From Channa striata (lineage: Eukaryota > Chordata > Actinopteri > Anabantiformes > Channidae): a stretch of 64,000 nucleotides of DNA. Each line of letters starts with the position of its first letter. Position 1 is the first letter of the stretch. Shown piece after piece: positions 37,201 through 51,738 of the stretch. The stretch lies in NCBI GenBank assembly GCA_033026295.1, contig CM065172.1, forward strand, positions 14,441,165 to 14,505,164. The letters are read 5' to 3'. The translations under genes and the position numbers were made by a program. The notes under the pieces are model-generated. The model did no database searches. It saw nothing but the letters and a program-made list of their open reading frames with translations, and was not told the DNA's origin.

Positions 37201-40200
37201 CATTACTGTTATATTGAATATTAAGAGGTTGGTGCACTGAGATAAAGTAATGGTGATACAAATTCTTTAGTAAGGTGTTTTTAAACCACTGTTGAATAAG
37301 GCACAATAGGATGATGTATTAAAGCGGGCAAGTCAAATCATGTGGAAAATGTAATAAAGAATATGGCCCTTTACGCTATTCCGTGCATTATTTTGTGGAA
37401 TGTTACTTTCACACCTCAGCCAAGTGTAAAAACCTTTTGTGTTTGAACTGTTTTTTTGAGTTTCAAAAATTTCCACTCAGTGTTCCCATACACACGTTCA
37501 AAGTATGCACAAAAACAGGTGTATGGAACCACACTTATCCAGCAGCAGAAATAAAAGCTAGGACTTGTTAATGATATAGCAGCATGATTATGTTGATATA
37601 AGTAAATCAATAAATAAGTAATTGTTGCTTCATGGAGTTAAATGGAGTTATCCACGGTGATTTTTGGACACAGTCTCCCTCAATTATAAATAGATGGAAA
37701 GTGTTTCTGCAGTCCTACAGTGTAGAGGAACTTTCCATTCCTATTAAAATCCACAGTGTCACATGGCAGAACCCAAAATGGCTAAATCAGATGGGACCCT
37801 GGTTGTAGTGATGCCTTTTCAGGCAAATGGAAAGTAGGGCATTGTCAGACTGGCACTGGGAGGCCGACTTAGAAGCCAGAGGGGGCACGGATGAAAAGAA
37901 GTCATTCGACTGAGACAAGACACGTTAGACTGTAATGGGTGCAAGAGATGAAAGTGATTTTGTCTGTTTTATCTATCCACCCATTCACTCGATGGCTAGA
38001 TCTCAGATCCGCTTGTAGAAGAAGTGCTTAGTAAGATGCAAAAAACAGGTGTATGGATGCATAAATAACATTATGTAAAACCAAAATAACAAATTAAAAA
38101 AAAACTGCAACAATAAGACTCGGGGTCGGCTTCAACATCTTCAACAGGTTTCCATGTGGACATGTAAAACAGGATATAAACCCGAACGGGAGGACTTTTC
38201 TCGGATGTAAACACAAACACAAACTCTCACAGGACACAGTGACTCATTGCAAGGGAAAGCAGCATGGCGGACCACACCCATTACCAGGGTTTCTTCTGTC
38301 CAAAACAGCCATGGCACTACTGACCATCCAGGAAACAAAAGCCATTTTTCAAAAATGATTTAAAGGATTAAGTGCAAGAATTGTTTTATTATACATGATG
38401 GTATGTGCACAGTCCCTGAACAAGTATAGTGTGCGGTTAATTATTTGCTTGATGAAACTGAAAGACGGGTGTGAGTGTGGTTAGTGTGCACAGATGGCTA
38501 TCGCTACGGGTCCCTGGACCATTTCAGTGGCTCAACACCAGAAAACACAAACACACTCATACGCACAGATCTGTAGAGGCACCTGGGTGGATTATAAACA
38601 TAGCAAATTGTCCCAATTCAATCATTATTTCAAAACCAAAAACGGAGTGGAAATAGAAAGACGCAGGTTAAACAATAATCCCGGCTGGAGCATTTAAAAG
38701 GTTTTGCAGATCACACAAATTTTTGAAGGACATGTTTTTCTACGAAGGATTATCCATATAGGGCTATGCTGGATTGGACTCTGCAGTCCAATGTTATATC
38801 TTGAAAGCCTCAAACTCTGACACATAAAGCTGCTACAGACATAACATGGCGTGACTATCAAGGCACTGCAGCTTTGGTGACAATGATATATTACCGTTAT
38901 TATTATACCTTTTCCAGTGTTGTATCTAAAATGCAGGTATCCTAATCACTTGTGTCATTTTAGCTGTGAAGAAAAACATGCATCTACTGCTCTCTTCGTC
39001 CCAATGTTAAATTACTGATTCCAACACTTTTTAACGATGACATGTTGTAGTCACAAATCTGTCATTAAACATCTCTGTTAATTAACTAGCTCATATAGCT
39101 TCTCTGCTGAGTTGTATTGTTAAACACTTGCAGTAAATCATTTACAAGACCCAATTAAAAACTAGATTGCTCAGGCAGTTTGCCTTTGGGTACACACTCC
39201 ACAGAAAAACTAATTTCCTCCACTATGTAATTTATTTTTTCCTCTCTGTGCTTTTTTCATGATGTGAACTGAAACAAAGTGGTATAGCTGCTGGACAATG
39301 TCCACACACAGACAAACACACACACACACACACACACAGCAGTATTTGGGCATTACAGGGGATTACAGATCAGGCTGCCGTTAATGAGCTCATAATTAAT
39401 GCTAATTCCATCTGCCACCAGGATCACAGGCCAGGTACCTCAGCTAGAGGTGCTGTGTGCGCTTGAGTGTGAGTTCATGGAGGAAAACAGGAAGTCACGT
39501 CCCTAAACGGCCATCACACAAGAGAAATCCTGCTGTGCCTTTGACCGATGTAAACCTGACAGCAATGGCCTCAGGGTTTACACAAACACAGCAGCCTCAC
39601 TAAACTGCTATTGTGCCCTGGAGTTGAAACTTGTGCTGTCAGATGTGTGAAGCGGTAGAATATGGGGGAAATGATGACTTTACTCAAGTCGCTGTTCCAC
39701 TCAGAGTAACACAAAGACAACCGAGTTGTGTATTACTGACTTCAAGATTTGTGTCCGTATGTGGAACAATATTGAAGTACAACAATACAATTAAATTAGG
39801 AGGGGAAACTTCTTCAATATTTCTGCAGACAGCAAATTTATGTTTCAATCTCTCCTCCTGACCTCCCGAGGGTGAAGTTTGTTCAGAGTTCACCACAGTG
39901 CAGCCGTGATTCAACTGGGCTCTGAACTATTTCATCCATGTGAAATGAAACGGGATAGCTGAAACAACTTTCATATAAGGAATTTTGAGTGGTAAAAAAC
40001 TCTTGGAACCAAAAAATTGTGCGGCTGTAGAACATGCTGACGCCTACTGGGTCATCCTGGTCGTCTCACACTTTAAGGCCCAAAAAGGAAAACGCTGGGA
40101 CAGGGTGTACAAAGGATTCCTAAAGAGGAACCAGACACATACTCTTCTTCATTGTCTTCTCCAATTTCCTTGAGTTTGTCTTCTTACTCTTACCAGGAGT

Positions 40201-42302
40201 TACTAGTCTGTCTATTCCAGGGCTTTGAAACCACAATACAAACAATTTCCTTAACATCTATGCATAAAATAAACCAATAATTGCTAAATAAAAGTGGGAG
40301 AACCACGTTGGAAAAGTTCTATTATGCACTTATGAAAAGAGTGTGACAAGACTGAGCGATTCAAAACAAAACATTAAAATGTCTGAGCGTGTCAGGTTGT
40401 GGTCAGCGGAGCTTCGCTATGACCCAACAGCCCCTTGGCCTTTGGAGTACCGCTCTTCTCTATAAGACAGCAGCAGGCAGAAAAGGGGCCACACTACTGG
40501 GACAAGATGGAAGGGCTTTTGAATCACTTCCTAAGTAGTTCAGTCTGAGGTGCAATGCAGAACTCTTCCCACCCTGCACCCCAGCCCAACTCAGGAGCTA
40601 GGAACCAGGGAGGAGTTCACAAGGGGAACCCCGGCATTCAGAGGCCCGAGACAGGGGTTTGGATCCTGGGATAGAATTACCTCTGGCCTCCCTCCAGACA
40701 TGTCAGCTGACTTAACGGCTGTGTGAATTAACAGGACACAGGGGATGTTTTGGTTTGAAAAAGCAGGGACCAGCAAAAGGAAGAAAGGAAGAGAAAGAGG
40801 GAGGTGCCACATTTGAATGAAGCACGCTTCATACAGGTTGCTGTTAAGTTAAAGCAGCTGTGCAAAAGATGGTGCCACACACATGTGGAAATGAACAAAC
40901 ACATACACAAACTCTTCCACTGACAGCTGCTTTTAGCGAACAGAATAAAGAAAAGTAAGAACGCCTGCAGCAAAATAAACTGAACAACAGACAGCTGTCT
41001 GGAGCGCAGAGCTGAGAACAGTAATATCCTGCTGGAGAGCACAATCAATGAAACACATCGGAACAAAACAGAGAACAGCAACCCTGACAAAAACAGTGAC
41101 ATATGACTAAGATGACCCGTCGTGTTTTGGCACAGATAATACTTCTCTAAGAAATCTAACAGTGCTAGTTTGCTATTAATTTACAGTGATGAGGATGTTG
41201 ACAATTCACCAAACTAAGGAACTATCCAACTATAATAAACAGTTTCTCTCTTTTTCTCTCACACACACACTTGTGTGGATGTAGAATGATGTGAACTGCG
41301 GTTCGTGGGAAAAATGGGCTGTGGCTCAACATGACTACCAAATGCCTCAGCTGAAAACTTGTACAGGCATGTAAACGAGATATCAACAGGCTCCACAGAC
41401 AAATGAACTGTTATAATATGAATGGGAGATTAGTATTTTACTTTTTATGCATTCAGCTCTATGCTCACATCTGTGTTTTCTGATGACGGCAGCTAATCAA
41501 CTAATTCCACCACTTGATTGTGTGCTAATCTTCAAGATTAGTATATCGGTTTCCACACTGCTCTGAGATGGTAAATGTGCTGACTGGAGGACATCTATGG
41601 ACTGTGGGCTGATGGTACTTAAAAGCCGAAGCAGTATCTCTTAAAACTACAGTTCATGAAGTATTTTTTTCTTAGAAATATGCCCCAAATCTTATCTTAA
41701 TGTGAGGAGAGGCAGTCAAAGGCTTCTGTCACTGGGACTCACTGAACAGCCTGTCAGTAGAACATATGCATATGTGTTTCTGATATATATGCGTTTCTGA
41801 ACGAGGCTCACCCTTCTGACTAATCAACATTTTGTAATCTTATAAGATTATTACCTGAAGGACTGGGCAGTTTAGCTGTAAGAGAAAGTAAATATGTTTA
41901 GACAGGAAGAAAAAGACAGAGAGAATGGGAAAGCAAATGTGAATGAGAGGATGTCATTGCAAAGCTTTTTTGTTTAAGAAAATCCCAGTTACACAAAGAG
42001 ACTACAGATCTGAGTAGAACTCCACTGAGCACCTGCTAAAGGTTGTCCAAACACCACCTGAACAGAAAAGAATGAAAAGCCCATTGAGTGGAGCAGAAAT
42101 ACTCGTTCACTTCTTCAGGCTGAGATAAAGCAGACGCCTAATAAAACACACGTACTGCTCCCATGCTGTGGACAGAACAACAGGGTCAATGTGTGTCGGT
42201 ACGTTGTTGTGCGTATGCAAAGGTGAACACTCGGAGACCAGTAGGTCTTGAGATGCACCCTGCAGGAGCATGTACCCATCATCTCCTGTCATTCGCAGCA
42301 CG

Positions 42303-42333
<31 letters not shown>

Positions 42334-44191
42334 GTTGTGTCACTTGAAGTTGGTACAGGGAGTTTGGGAGACATTCCTTACCCTCTGGCTGCTCAAAACA
42401 CACACTTCACATTCCAGATAGTGTATTCTGGGGTCCCACTCCCTAATGCTCCAACATATGCAGACACATACACACATACCATTGCATGAGCGCACAGACA
42501 CACATAGAAATACAATGGACAGATCCAGAGCTTCCATTAAAACCGGAACCCGCAGCCTCGAGTTTGCTGGTCCAATACAAACTGGAGGAATCGTCTCACT
42601 TTCCACTTAACTCAAAGAAAACCCTGAAAGTTTGAATGTGAGACAGTCTGTGCAGGTTAGGCTCATGGCTCTCTCCCTTGTCCCCAGCAAGCCCGTTAAA
42701 GTGCGGTGCTGTCTGGCTGTAGGTCCTTCTTTAGCTTTGATGTAACAGACAAACTAACTAAACCACAGGAGGCCCCACATCATGAAAATATGAGCTCTTG
42801 AACAGCTCCTTGTGAGCACAAACTCATGTGTACGTGAAAACAGCACATGTGCATGTGTCTCACAAACACACGTTACAAGCATCTGTTGTTTCAATCTTGG
42901 CTCTCCCTAACCAACTTATAGGCAGGGCAAGTGAACTTGTTCCCTTACAAAACATTAAGAGTCATGACTTTGGCTGTGTGTTTTTTTTTCATGTCTTGGC
43001 CTTCTATCTACGTTGTCCTGGGGATTTTAGCCGCAGAAAATTACAAAAAAATGAATAAATCATATATTGCTGCCAGTTTTACTGGTTAAAATAAAGCTTT
43101 AGAAAAGATATGCCACACACAAATTATTATGTGGTGAATTTAGTTAAGTACCAGTGTCAAAAAAGACATTTTGATTCCCTGAAACATGATTTGACTGTCT
43201 GTGTGTGTGAATCGACTTTTCTGGACATGTTGTGTGCTAAAGAGTTAAAAGTCCTATTCATGCTTTGTGATTCATGTGGGTGTGATAAGGCTGCTGACCC
43301 TTCTATCTCACCCAGCCTAAGTCAGCACAGTGTGTTTCCAAAACAAATTACTCCATCTTTGATTCCGAGCCCCTAAGTCTCACACAGTAAGTGTGACGAA
43401 AAGTAAGTTTGGAAGCAGAAACGCACAAATTTCCGCATTTTCAAACTTTAGCTAAGATGTTGAAGAAAGTTTGCACTTGTTCTTAGGGAAAAGGTTCATT
43501 TACCCAACTACACAAATGACAAATACCTTATTCACTATCTGATCAGAATCTGTCAGTAAGGGGATTGGTGTGCCATTTCGCTGGAACACTCCATACAGGT
43601 GAATATAATCATGATGTAATAACAAAAACTACAGATTTTGACTTGATTTACTACAGCGTCGCTGAAGAGGCACCTGTTGACAGTCACATGGTAACGTTTT
43701 CAATCAGACAGTGGTGCTGTCATACCAGTGACCAATAGTGCCGATGGAGAGCTAAATGACATCAGCTATGAAATGAGCCTGCTCTGTCTTGCAATGAATG
43801 ATTATGTATTTTTATTTAATTAAAAGGAACTGAGGGGTGTTGGGAGTGACACACGTTAATGAGTGAAGTCATCAGCTTGAAAAAGTGCTGTCTGGATAAG
43901 GTTGTGTTGTGACTTAGGGGTAGATCTAGATCCGGGTGGATCATGCTGAGAGGGCTTATTGTACAGTGTTTAGATCATACACAAACACACACACACACAC
44001 AGAGGAAAACGTTGATATTGGACCGTTTTCAGCATGACTAACCGAGTTGATCAAATCTTTGTGTTAGCTGGAACTGGTTAGCTAATGATGCATGTTTAAT
44101 GTTTGATTAAACACACTCCAGCTGACACCCACACACTGGTTTACATGTACGACGACACACCTCTGGCTTGTCTCATATAGTTTGGTGACTG

Positions 44192-44230
<39 letters not shown>

Positions 44231-45694
44231 CTTGTCAGATTTTATGTATTTTACAATTTATCAGTCTTTTGACAGCCAGTCTGTTTAAGCACACATGTCC
44301 AAGTCAAACACACAGACAAAAACACCCTGGCTGATCCTGTGGGACCCAAAACTGACCGAGGGTTAGATCTGAAAGGGTTCCTGTCTGTTGGGTGTGTGTG
44401 TGTGTGTGTGTGTGCGCATCTAATGCCCTGGTATTAGGGCACTTTAATGGGTTTACATAAAGGGTCGATGCTATAAGGGTCAGTCAACCAAAAAGAGCAA
44501 AGCTGACCCCCACCACCCCCCAAACCACTTAACAAAAGCGCATCCTGAATCAATATTCCAAAAGCATGTCTGTCAATGCTGTATTAATATATATGAAAAA
44601 TACCCCAGGAATAACCTAAAAATATATTTCATGTATTTTTTCTATTTTTCCATATGATTTAGATATTTTTTTCCTCTTCTTTCCCAATAACCATCCACAA
44701 CTTACTCTGATCAATTGGCCTACATTAGCCCACTTACAGACATAGAATGAGATGATTCTCACGCGGCGTGGGCATGAGGTTTGCTATGGGGAGGCTTGCT
44801 GCTTTCCAACCAATCACAGCAGATACACCGGAAGAAAGCGTCGTTCGGAATGTAGGTCAGCCGTTCAGCACAATGCGGGCCGGTCCCGCATCGGATCAAT
44901 ACCAATGCACCCACCCAGTCACACGGATGTCCAGCTCCGGACGGGAGCCGTCTGCGCATTCGGCCGCCGGGACACTCCAGCGCTTATAGCGCGCGCACGC
45001 TCGCCGTGCGCGTACACGTTTACGTGCTGCATTCAAACCCGCTGACACTCAAATACAAATCTCACAGATTATTTGCAACAGTGCGTTTCCTGTTATGCAG
45101 GATGTGTATTTATGTGAGGGCAGGAAATCACCCTGCGTTGAAGCCCGTCAGTGATTCAACATATGGCTTTGGCGCATTGAGCCTCTATATGTCCGGGGCC
45201 ATGCAGCCTGTGTATGAACGATGACCACAAACACGGAGATGAAATATCATGAACAGACTATGCAGCGTGCCGCCGCGCAGCTGCTGGAGTTTTATCAATG
45301 ACACACGCTGGTGGTTTTTACGCACTGGCCCGGCGGAGCTCGTCTAGTTCCGTCTCGTCTTTCTGGAACACCGCGGTTATTAATCGCAACCCGTGTCACG
45401 AGTGTGTCACTTAGCTGCCCATCGGTGTCACCCGTTACCTTGACAGAAAGTGCATTGTCCTGCCGGCGCGCTGCGGCGCCGGGAGCTGCAGCATTTTCCC
45501 GTTCAGCACGCGGCCGCTCATTTCTCCCAGCGTCCAGATTTCACGCCGCTTTGTTCCCGTTCGGCATTTCCCGCTGATGAGACTCTGAAGCGAAAAGAGC
45601 GATAATCCAGCCGGTGCCTTCCGCCTCTGGTAACCGGGGAACCGCCTGTGAGAGTCAGCAGCGTTGACAGACTGACCCACTCCCGCAGTGCTCA

Positions 45695-45732
<38 letters not shown>

Positions 45733-48700
45733 CTCACACACACACACCTCGTGGAAGGAGGGAGGCGATGAGCAAGGGAGGGAAGCACGGATAGAAAGGC
45801 AACACCCCAAATTCCACCTCCTCCGCCGGCCCCCGTCTCACTGATCGCGACCAGCTGTGCCTTTTTTTTTCCGGAAAGCGCAGAGAGATTTAAACGCGCG
45901 TTCAGCCGCAGGCGAACTGAGCCGCAGTCATCACATTCTCCTCACGGCGATATGCTGAAGGTATTTCCACACACACTTCAGTCTCTTATCAGCAGTCAAC
46001 TGACAAAGGCTTTTCAGCTGCACCACATGTGTAATCACAACGATGACTTAAATATCAATGTATACATAGTCTCTACTTATGTCATTGTTCATAGATTTTG
46101 TTTTAATTTTGAAAAGTTTGATCTGTTCTTACTGAAAAAATAAAACTAGACTTATAGCAGGTGTAGAACGATTAAGGATGGTGTGTATTTTCGACAGTTG
46201 GAGAGTTTACAAGAAATGCTTTACTGATGGTTAATGAATAATTTACTGTTCCTGATAAATCCATAAATCATGTGCAAGAACAAAGTTTGGGTTGACAGGT
46301 TGTGGATGATTCTCCTGGCCAAGAGATGCCCTTCTTCAGGAAATTGAGCGTTGCCTTTTAGCTCCTTAACTGATTAAAAAAAATACTGAAATGGACATTT
46401 CCAGGTCCATAAACAATAAAAAAGAGCTGCAGAGTATCCAGACAAAAATCAATTCCAAATGCAGACTGGATGACTTTCTGTAAAACGAGTAAATGACTTA
46501 TAGTAAGTCTTTGTCAGTCAATGTGGTGCTTATTTCCACTTCTTTTCCTTCTAATCTATAAAATTTGACGGTAGGATTATGTTTATTCAATTTATCTATA
46601 TAAAACCATCTGTCAGATAAATGCAGTTGAAAATGAAGAACAATAGGTTCCTATTTCACTTCAATGCAGTACACCTTAACTGCATTACACACAGATCAAA
46701 CGATCACCTGTTAATATTTAATTTCATTTCACGACAAAAAGTTTGGCTGGCCGACGAAGTTATATCTCTCTTAAACATGTTTTTTCATTGATTTATTTAA
46801 CCATATTAACAGCCGCATTGTGTCTAGAGGAAATGCTGGCTAATAGCCCCACCACCAGTGTGATATATAAGCTTCAATCAGGATAGAGGGAAGCCCAGAG
46901 GGTAAACGACTCTAGTGTTTCTATTGTAACAGTGTGTGTATTGGCTGTTGGAGACTTGCAGACGAATGGAGTGGGTATCGTGTATCCTCTCCTCCAGAGC
47001 TCTGCCCCCTCTCGCAACATCCAGCGGTGTTTAAACACTCCGAGAACGGAGTGGACCCCGGTGAATAGATCTGCCTGTCTGCTGGGTTCGTTCAATAAGT
47101 GAATGAAAGGCGAGAAAGAGAGAGGGACAGACAGTCAAAGTGAGTGGGGGGTGGTGGAGATAATTAACACTGTCTTTTCAGTTAAGACCGAAGGGAAGAA
47201 ATGGCGTGAGTGGTGGACAAAGAGAGAGAAGTGATAGAAATAGAGAGACTGGAAAACTTACCAAGACAGAGAGAAAGGAGAGATCATTAACACCCTCTTC
47301 TTAAGAGCAGAGGGAACAAAGACTGGATTCTTCAGGCTACTGCTCACCCATAACAGGCAGGGCCAGGTGGGTACGAAGTGTGTGTGTGTGTGTGTGTGTG
47401 TGAGGGTCTGACTGGCACATTGGCATGCTGAACTGCAGGTGTGTGGAGCCGCTGCCATCGTTGTTGCCTAGCGTTACTAATAAAGAGAAAGGAAAACAGT
47501 TTCTATGTGCACACACACACAAACACACACACACATACACACTTGCAATCCTCCTTAAGCCAGTGGGAGCTTTTAATTTATGTCAACTCTCATCTGGGTT
47601 TCTGGAAAGGGGAGCTGGACAGCGCCCAGTGTTTGTCTGGCCAGTTTTTTACTTTGACCACTGACTCATGTCCAGACATGCCCTCTGTCTCTCTGCTTCT
47701 CCTCATCAAAGAGCAGCACTGCCCTGCTTTTCACTCATTTAAGACCACAGCACTTGTTTTCTACATCCATGTGGTGTGTGTGTGTGTTGGTGTAGTAGAC
47801 CAGTATAATTAGGAGGTGATGTAACCGTTTAATGACAGTTTACAGGCAGGGTCATCCACATGACCCTGGGAACCTGTCGCTCCACCACTGATGAAAGAGA
47901 CAAGAGACCTGGGAAAGCTCAGCCCCCTTATCAGACCAGGAACACACACATAGACACACAGATGCTCACCGTTCACCACAAACTGTATATAAACAACCAT
48001 AAAAGATCCCATCAGATGCATTTAACGTTGTCACACGTTTGTCTGTTTCTTCAACTTTGACTTTTACCCTCTGTGTAGTCTGAAAAGAACTTATGTCTGA
48101 CCATTTCCTCACCTACACTGCAACACTCGTTTGTCACACTCTTCCTGTCCACACTCAACCTTGCAAGGTTGTTTTTAGTTAACTTCTAAAATTTCAACTT
48201 CTGCAAATATGGAGAATTATTAAACCATGTCAACATCAACCTCACCCTTTTTACTGCACAATTACAGAACGGGAGAGTTCTGCTTCCTTTAAACTCCTCT
48301 TACCACTTTGAACAGGGTCAAGGTTCTCTGGAAAAAGTAGGTGTGTGTGCACCAATTTAGAATTTATCAAAATTTGGATCATAATCTGATGACTGTGGTT
48401 CAGACCAATTGTTTCTTTTTGACTTAAGCTGGAAAATGTCCCTACACGGTCCGCGTGGTAGTAGAACCTGTATCATAATTTCCACACGTGTTCTCAGGTA
48501 AAGTATGTAAAAATAAAAAAAATCTGTCAGTCAACACAAGTAAACACACATTCCTTTGTCTGATGTTCTGGCAAGAGGCATCCTCCCCCAGAGGAAGAGT
48601 CCAACCTTGGTTTGTATACCAGCCTGCATGCTCAGTCTAGTAGCTCACCAACTACAGATCAAATTCTCAAAATGTGGCCTCGCAGTAACACACTCAAGGC

Positions 48701-51688
48701 TGAACATCAAAGTGCACGTCCAAGTCTGAAAAGGTGCACTTGTGGTTAAACCAGGGACCCTCCATGCCTAGACCACCAAAATCATCTAATTAGCTCCGCT
48801 ATTCTCAAGGTCCAGTCCGCTGCAGACAATATGAAGTGGAACAGCTTAGAAACTTGACTTCAAAAAGACTTGCTCTTTCAAGAGACTCGAAAGAAAGGAC
48901 AACAAAAACATGAGTTCAACATGCTCGAGAGTTTAAATTTAACTCAACAGGTTTCCGCAGCCAGTTTAGCCTGCGCCTCCTGGGAAAATAATGAGGATAT
49001 GTTCACTTTTAGTAGTGCATGGAGGAAAAGTTGAGATTAAGAGATGGTGTAATGAGGAGAACAGGAAAGGGGAATGATGGCGGGAGGGCAGAAAGAAAAG
49101 TGTGTGACTAACGTCGAAACAACCCCAGAGAATAACACGGTGGGAGTCAATGGGAGGGAAGCAGGGTTAATTCTTATGCGCATTACAAACCCGTCACACC
49201 CCACTGTTAAACTTCCAGTGCTGAGCTCCAGTGTGCATATTGTATGCGAGTGTGTGCTTAGCAAAGACCTGATGGAACCTCCGCCTAAAGCTTCTAAAAG
49301 CTTGTCCTGAACCAAGCCGTTTCATTTACCCCCTATAGAGGAACTGAGCATGCACGTTGAAATTCATAGACACAGAGGGAAGGTATGAAAGAGTGAGAGC
49401 AAGGTTGTGTGTGTGTGTACATGCGTGTGTACATGCGTGGGAGGCCTGTCTTCTAGTGTGGGAACCAATCTCCTGAGAAATGAACCACATCGTTTCTTCA
49501 AATTCTTTCTTAATATCAGGAAAGCACTAATGCATAAAAAGTCTAAATCTAAATATAATAGAAGAACCACAAGTTCACATAATGGTCTGCCCCCATGGAG
49601 TTACCTCTCAACTTTGATATTCAACACAAAACACAAAGTAGGGCAGAGGTTAATGGGAGTGTGTTGCAAGTATTTGGTCCTAAACCAAAGCGCTGGACAA
49701 ATTGAAATTTTGACCTTTATAGCGGCACTAAATTAAAAGTCCGGAGTTGGCCACAGTTATTACAACTGATACCATTAACGAAACAGAAATGTCTCTGCAA
49801 AATTTCATGCTTAAGGCTGTTCACTCAAGAATGTGAAAGCCTTACAACAGACCAAAGAGCAAAGACCAGACAGTGGACGTTCCCGTCCCAACAGCCCTGC
49901 TGCTGAGGATAAAAACACAAGCTTTATTACTAATGTGTTTGTTTAAATATCTAAAAAATGCAATACAATATGCTATATATGCTAAAAGTCTTTTTTCTCC
50001 TATAGAAAAAATCACATTTACAATGGCATCCACTAGTTGAATGTTCATATTTCAATGTTGTATTCTCCTTTGTCCAGTACAAATTCAATCTGTCTCTAAA
50101 GTCTCAAAAGCAGGTTTGGTGACTGAATGATGTCATTCTATATGGTTTATATTTATCCTTATTGGTTTAGCATCATGTTTTAGGGTCATTTCCCCCTTTT
50201 CATGTGTTTTGTAGGTCAAGTGTGATCATAGGAAAAGAAAATAACTTCACATTCAAAACATCTCCGGGAAGGATCTGTCTCTTTCCTTAAAGGAAATGGG
50301 GTGAGAGCCATGACATTTTGACCTCTGTAAATTGAGAAGCTCACACACACACACACACTATTTGTTTCCTTTGCACGCTCATATTGTCTCACATAGTATG
50401 ACATGCCTGTGAACTACAAGGTGGTCCTGCACATAAACACATGCACACACAGACCATCGTGAACCCCTTGTCCTCGCCCTCTTGTCTTTGCACACTGCTG
50501 TTCAACTCCATGAGCCCTCTTATTCATTTCCACAACCTCACCAGAAGAGGAGGCCCGGGATTAACCGGGATTATGCCATAGCGTCTCCATAGAGATTTAT
50601 CAGGCCTCAGCAATGGGGGTGTCTAGGAAACAGTAGTCGTGACAGTGGTTTTGGCGTCTGGTCAGGTGGTGGGTGGAAGGGAAGCCGAGCAACATGTCCC
50701 ATAAGGGAGAGAACCGAATATAGTCACATTGGGAATAGGAGCTATTCACTGAAAAAGTTCAAGGAAACAACAAAGCAGTGAAAAGATCAACTTTCTTAAG
50801 TGTCCCAAACATTTCTTTCCTTCCAAATGAGAATGTGGGAAAACTTGTTTGGGATGGAAGTGTAGTTCCCAAGCTCTGATCCTGAACATGTGTTTGTTGC
50901 TCAACATCAGTGTTTCACAATAATGAAATGGCCTGTAGTCAAACTAAACATAGCCATGAAGACTGACAGGAGTAGAAGTGAAACATTCCTGCAGGATTGG
51001 ACGGCAGTCAGCACCAGTTATTGCATGTAATTCTACATGAATGTGTGCATGTGTGTGAGGACAGGACAGAGACATGGACAGGAAGTAAGACTGGTGAAAA
51101 GAAGCCAACATTTTTAAGCAACAGTTAAAGTCACCACGGATAAGCTGACAAGCACGCACAAATCTGTGTTTAATCTTAAAGGAAACTCCATATTGTAATA
51201 TGGTGTATTACGAAGATTAATAATGAAACCGCGTTGCTCAAACAGCCTCAGCAAACATAGGAGTGGAACACGTGTGCATTAGGACATTGTTCTCACTGAA
51301 ACAGGAGGTGTCAGGGGGCTTCTAGGACCACAAATCCCTCTGCGGTCCCATATGTTACCGCGGATGTATTTGTGTCTGTGTCCCTGTCTATGTTTATATG
51401 GGTGCAGAGACTGAGGGTGGGTGTGCGTTTGTGTCACTTTAGCAGACAAACACGACGGGAGATTATTGTTTGTTGGTCGCGTACTAGATTTAAAAAAAAG
51501 CCAGTTTATAAGTAAAATGCTTCAATACAAACACAGGTAACTAAATGACATGTATCATATGAGTGTGGTTTTTATGCTTTGAATCAAAAAGAAACTAAAA
51601 AAAAGATCCCATTTCAAAACAGAGTGACAAAATAGACTGTGGTCAAAAATGCTGATGTGATTTCGGTGAATGGCTCTGATTAATGAAG

Positions 51689-51738
<50 letters not shown>

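Larger units (their letters stand above)
31564..45438 (-). other. nav1 large intron, distal part (13.9 kb)
   Basis: No coding exon found. It contains a LINE/SINE-type tail (32961-33095), a LINE RT fragment (35840-36543), an inverted repeat (34675-34720) and several (CA/TG)n tracts. The remainder is AT-rich with nothing recognised. Confidence 0.6.

Noticed and set aside
45311..45577. Plus-strand ORF in the CpG island
   Set aside because: GC-rich sequence lowers stop frequency in all frames; no motif, and the opposite strand has the phase-correct exon.
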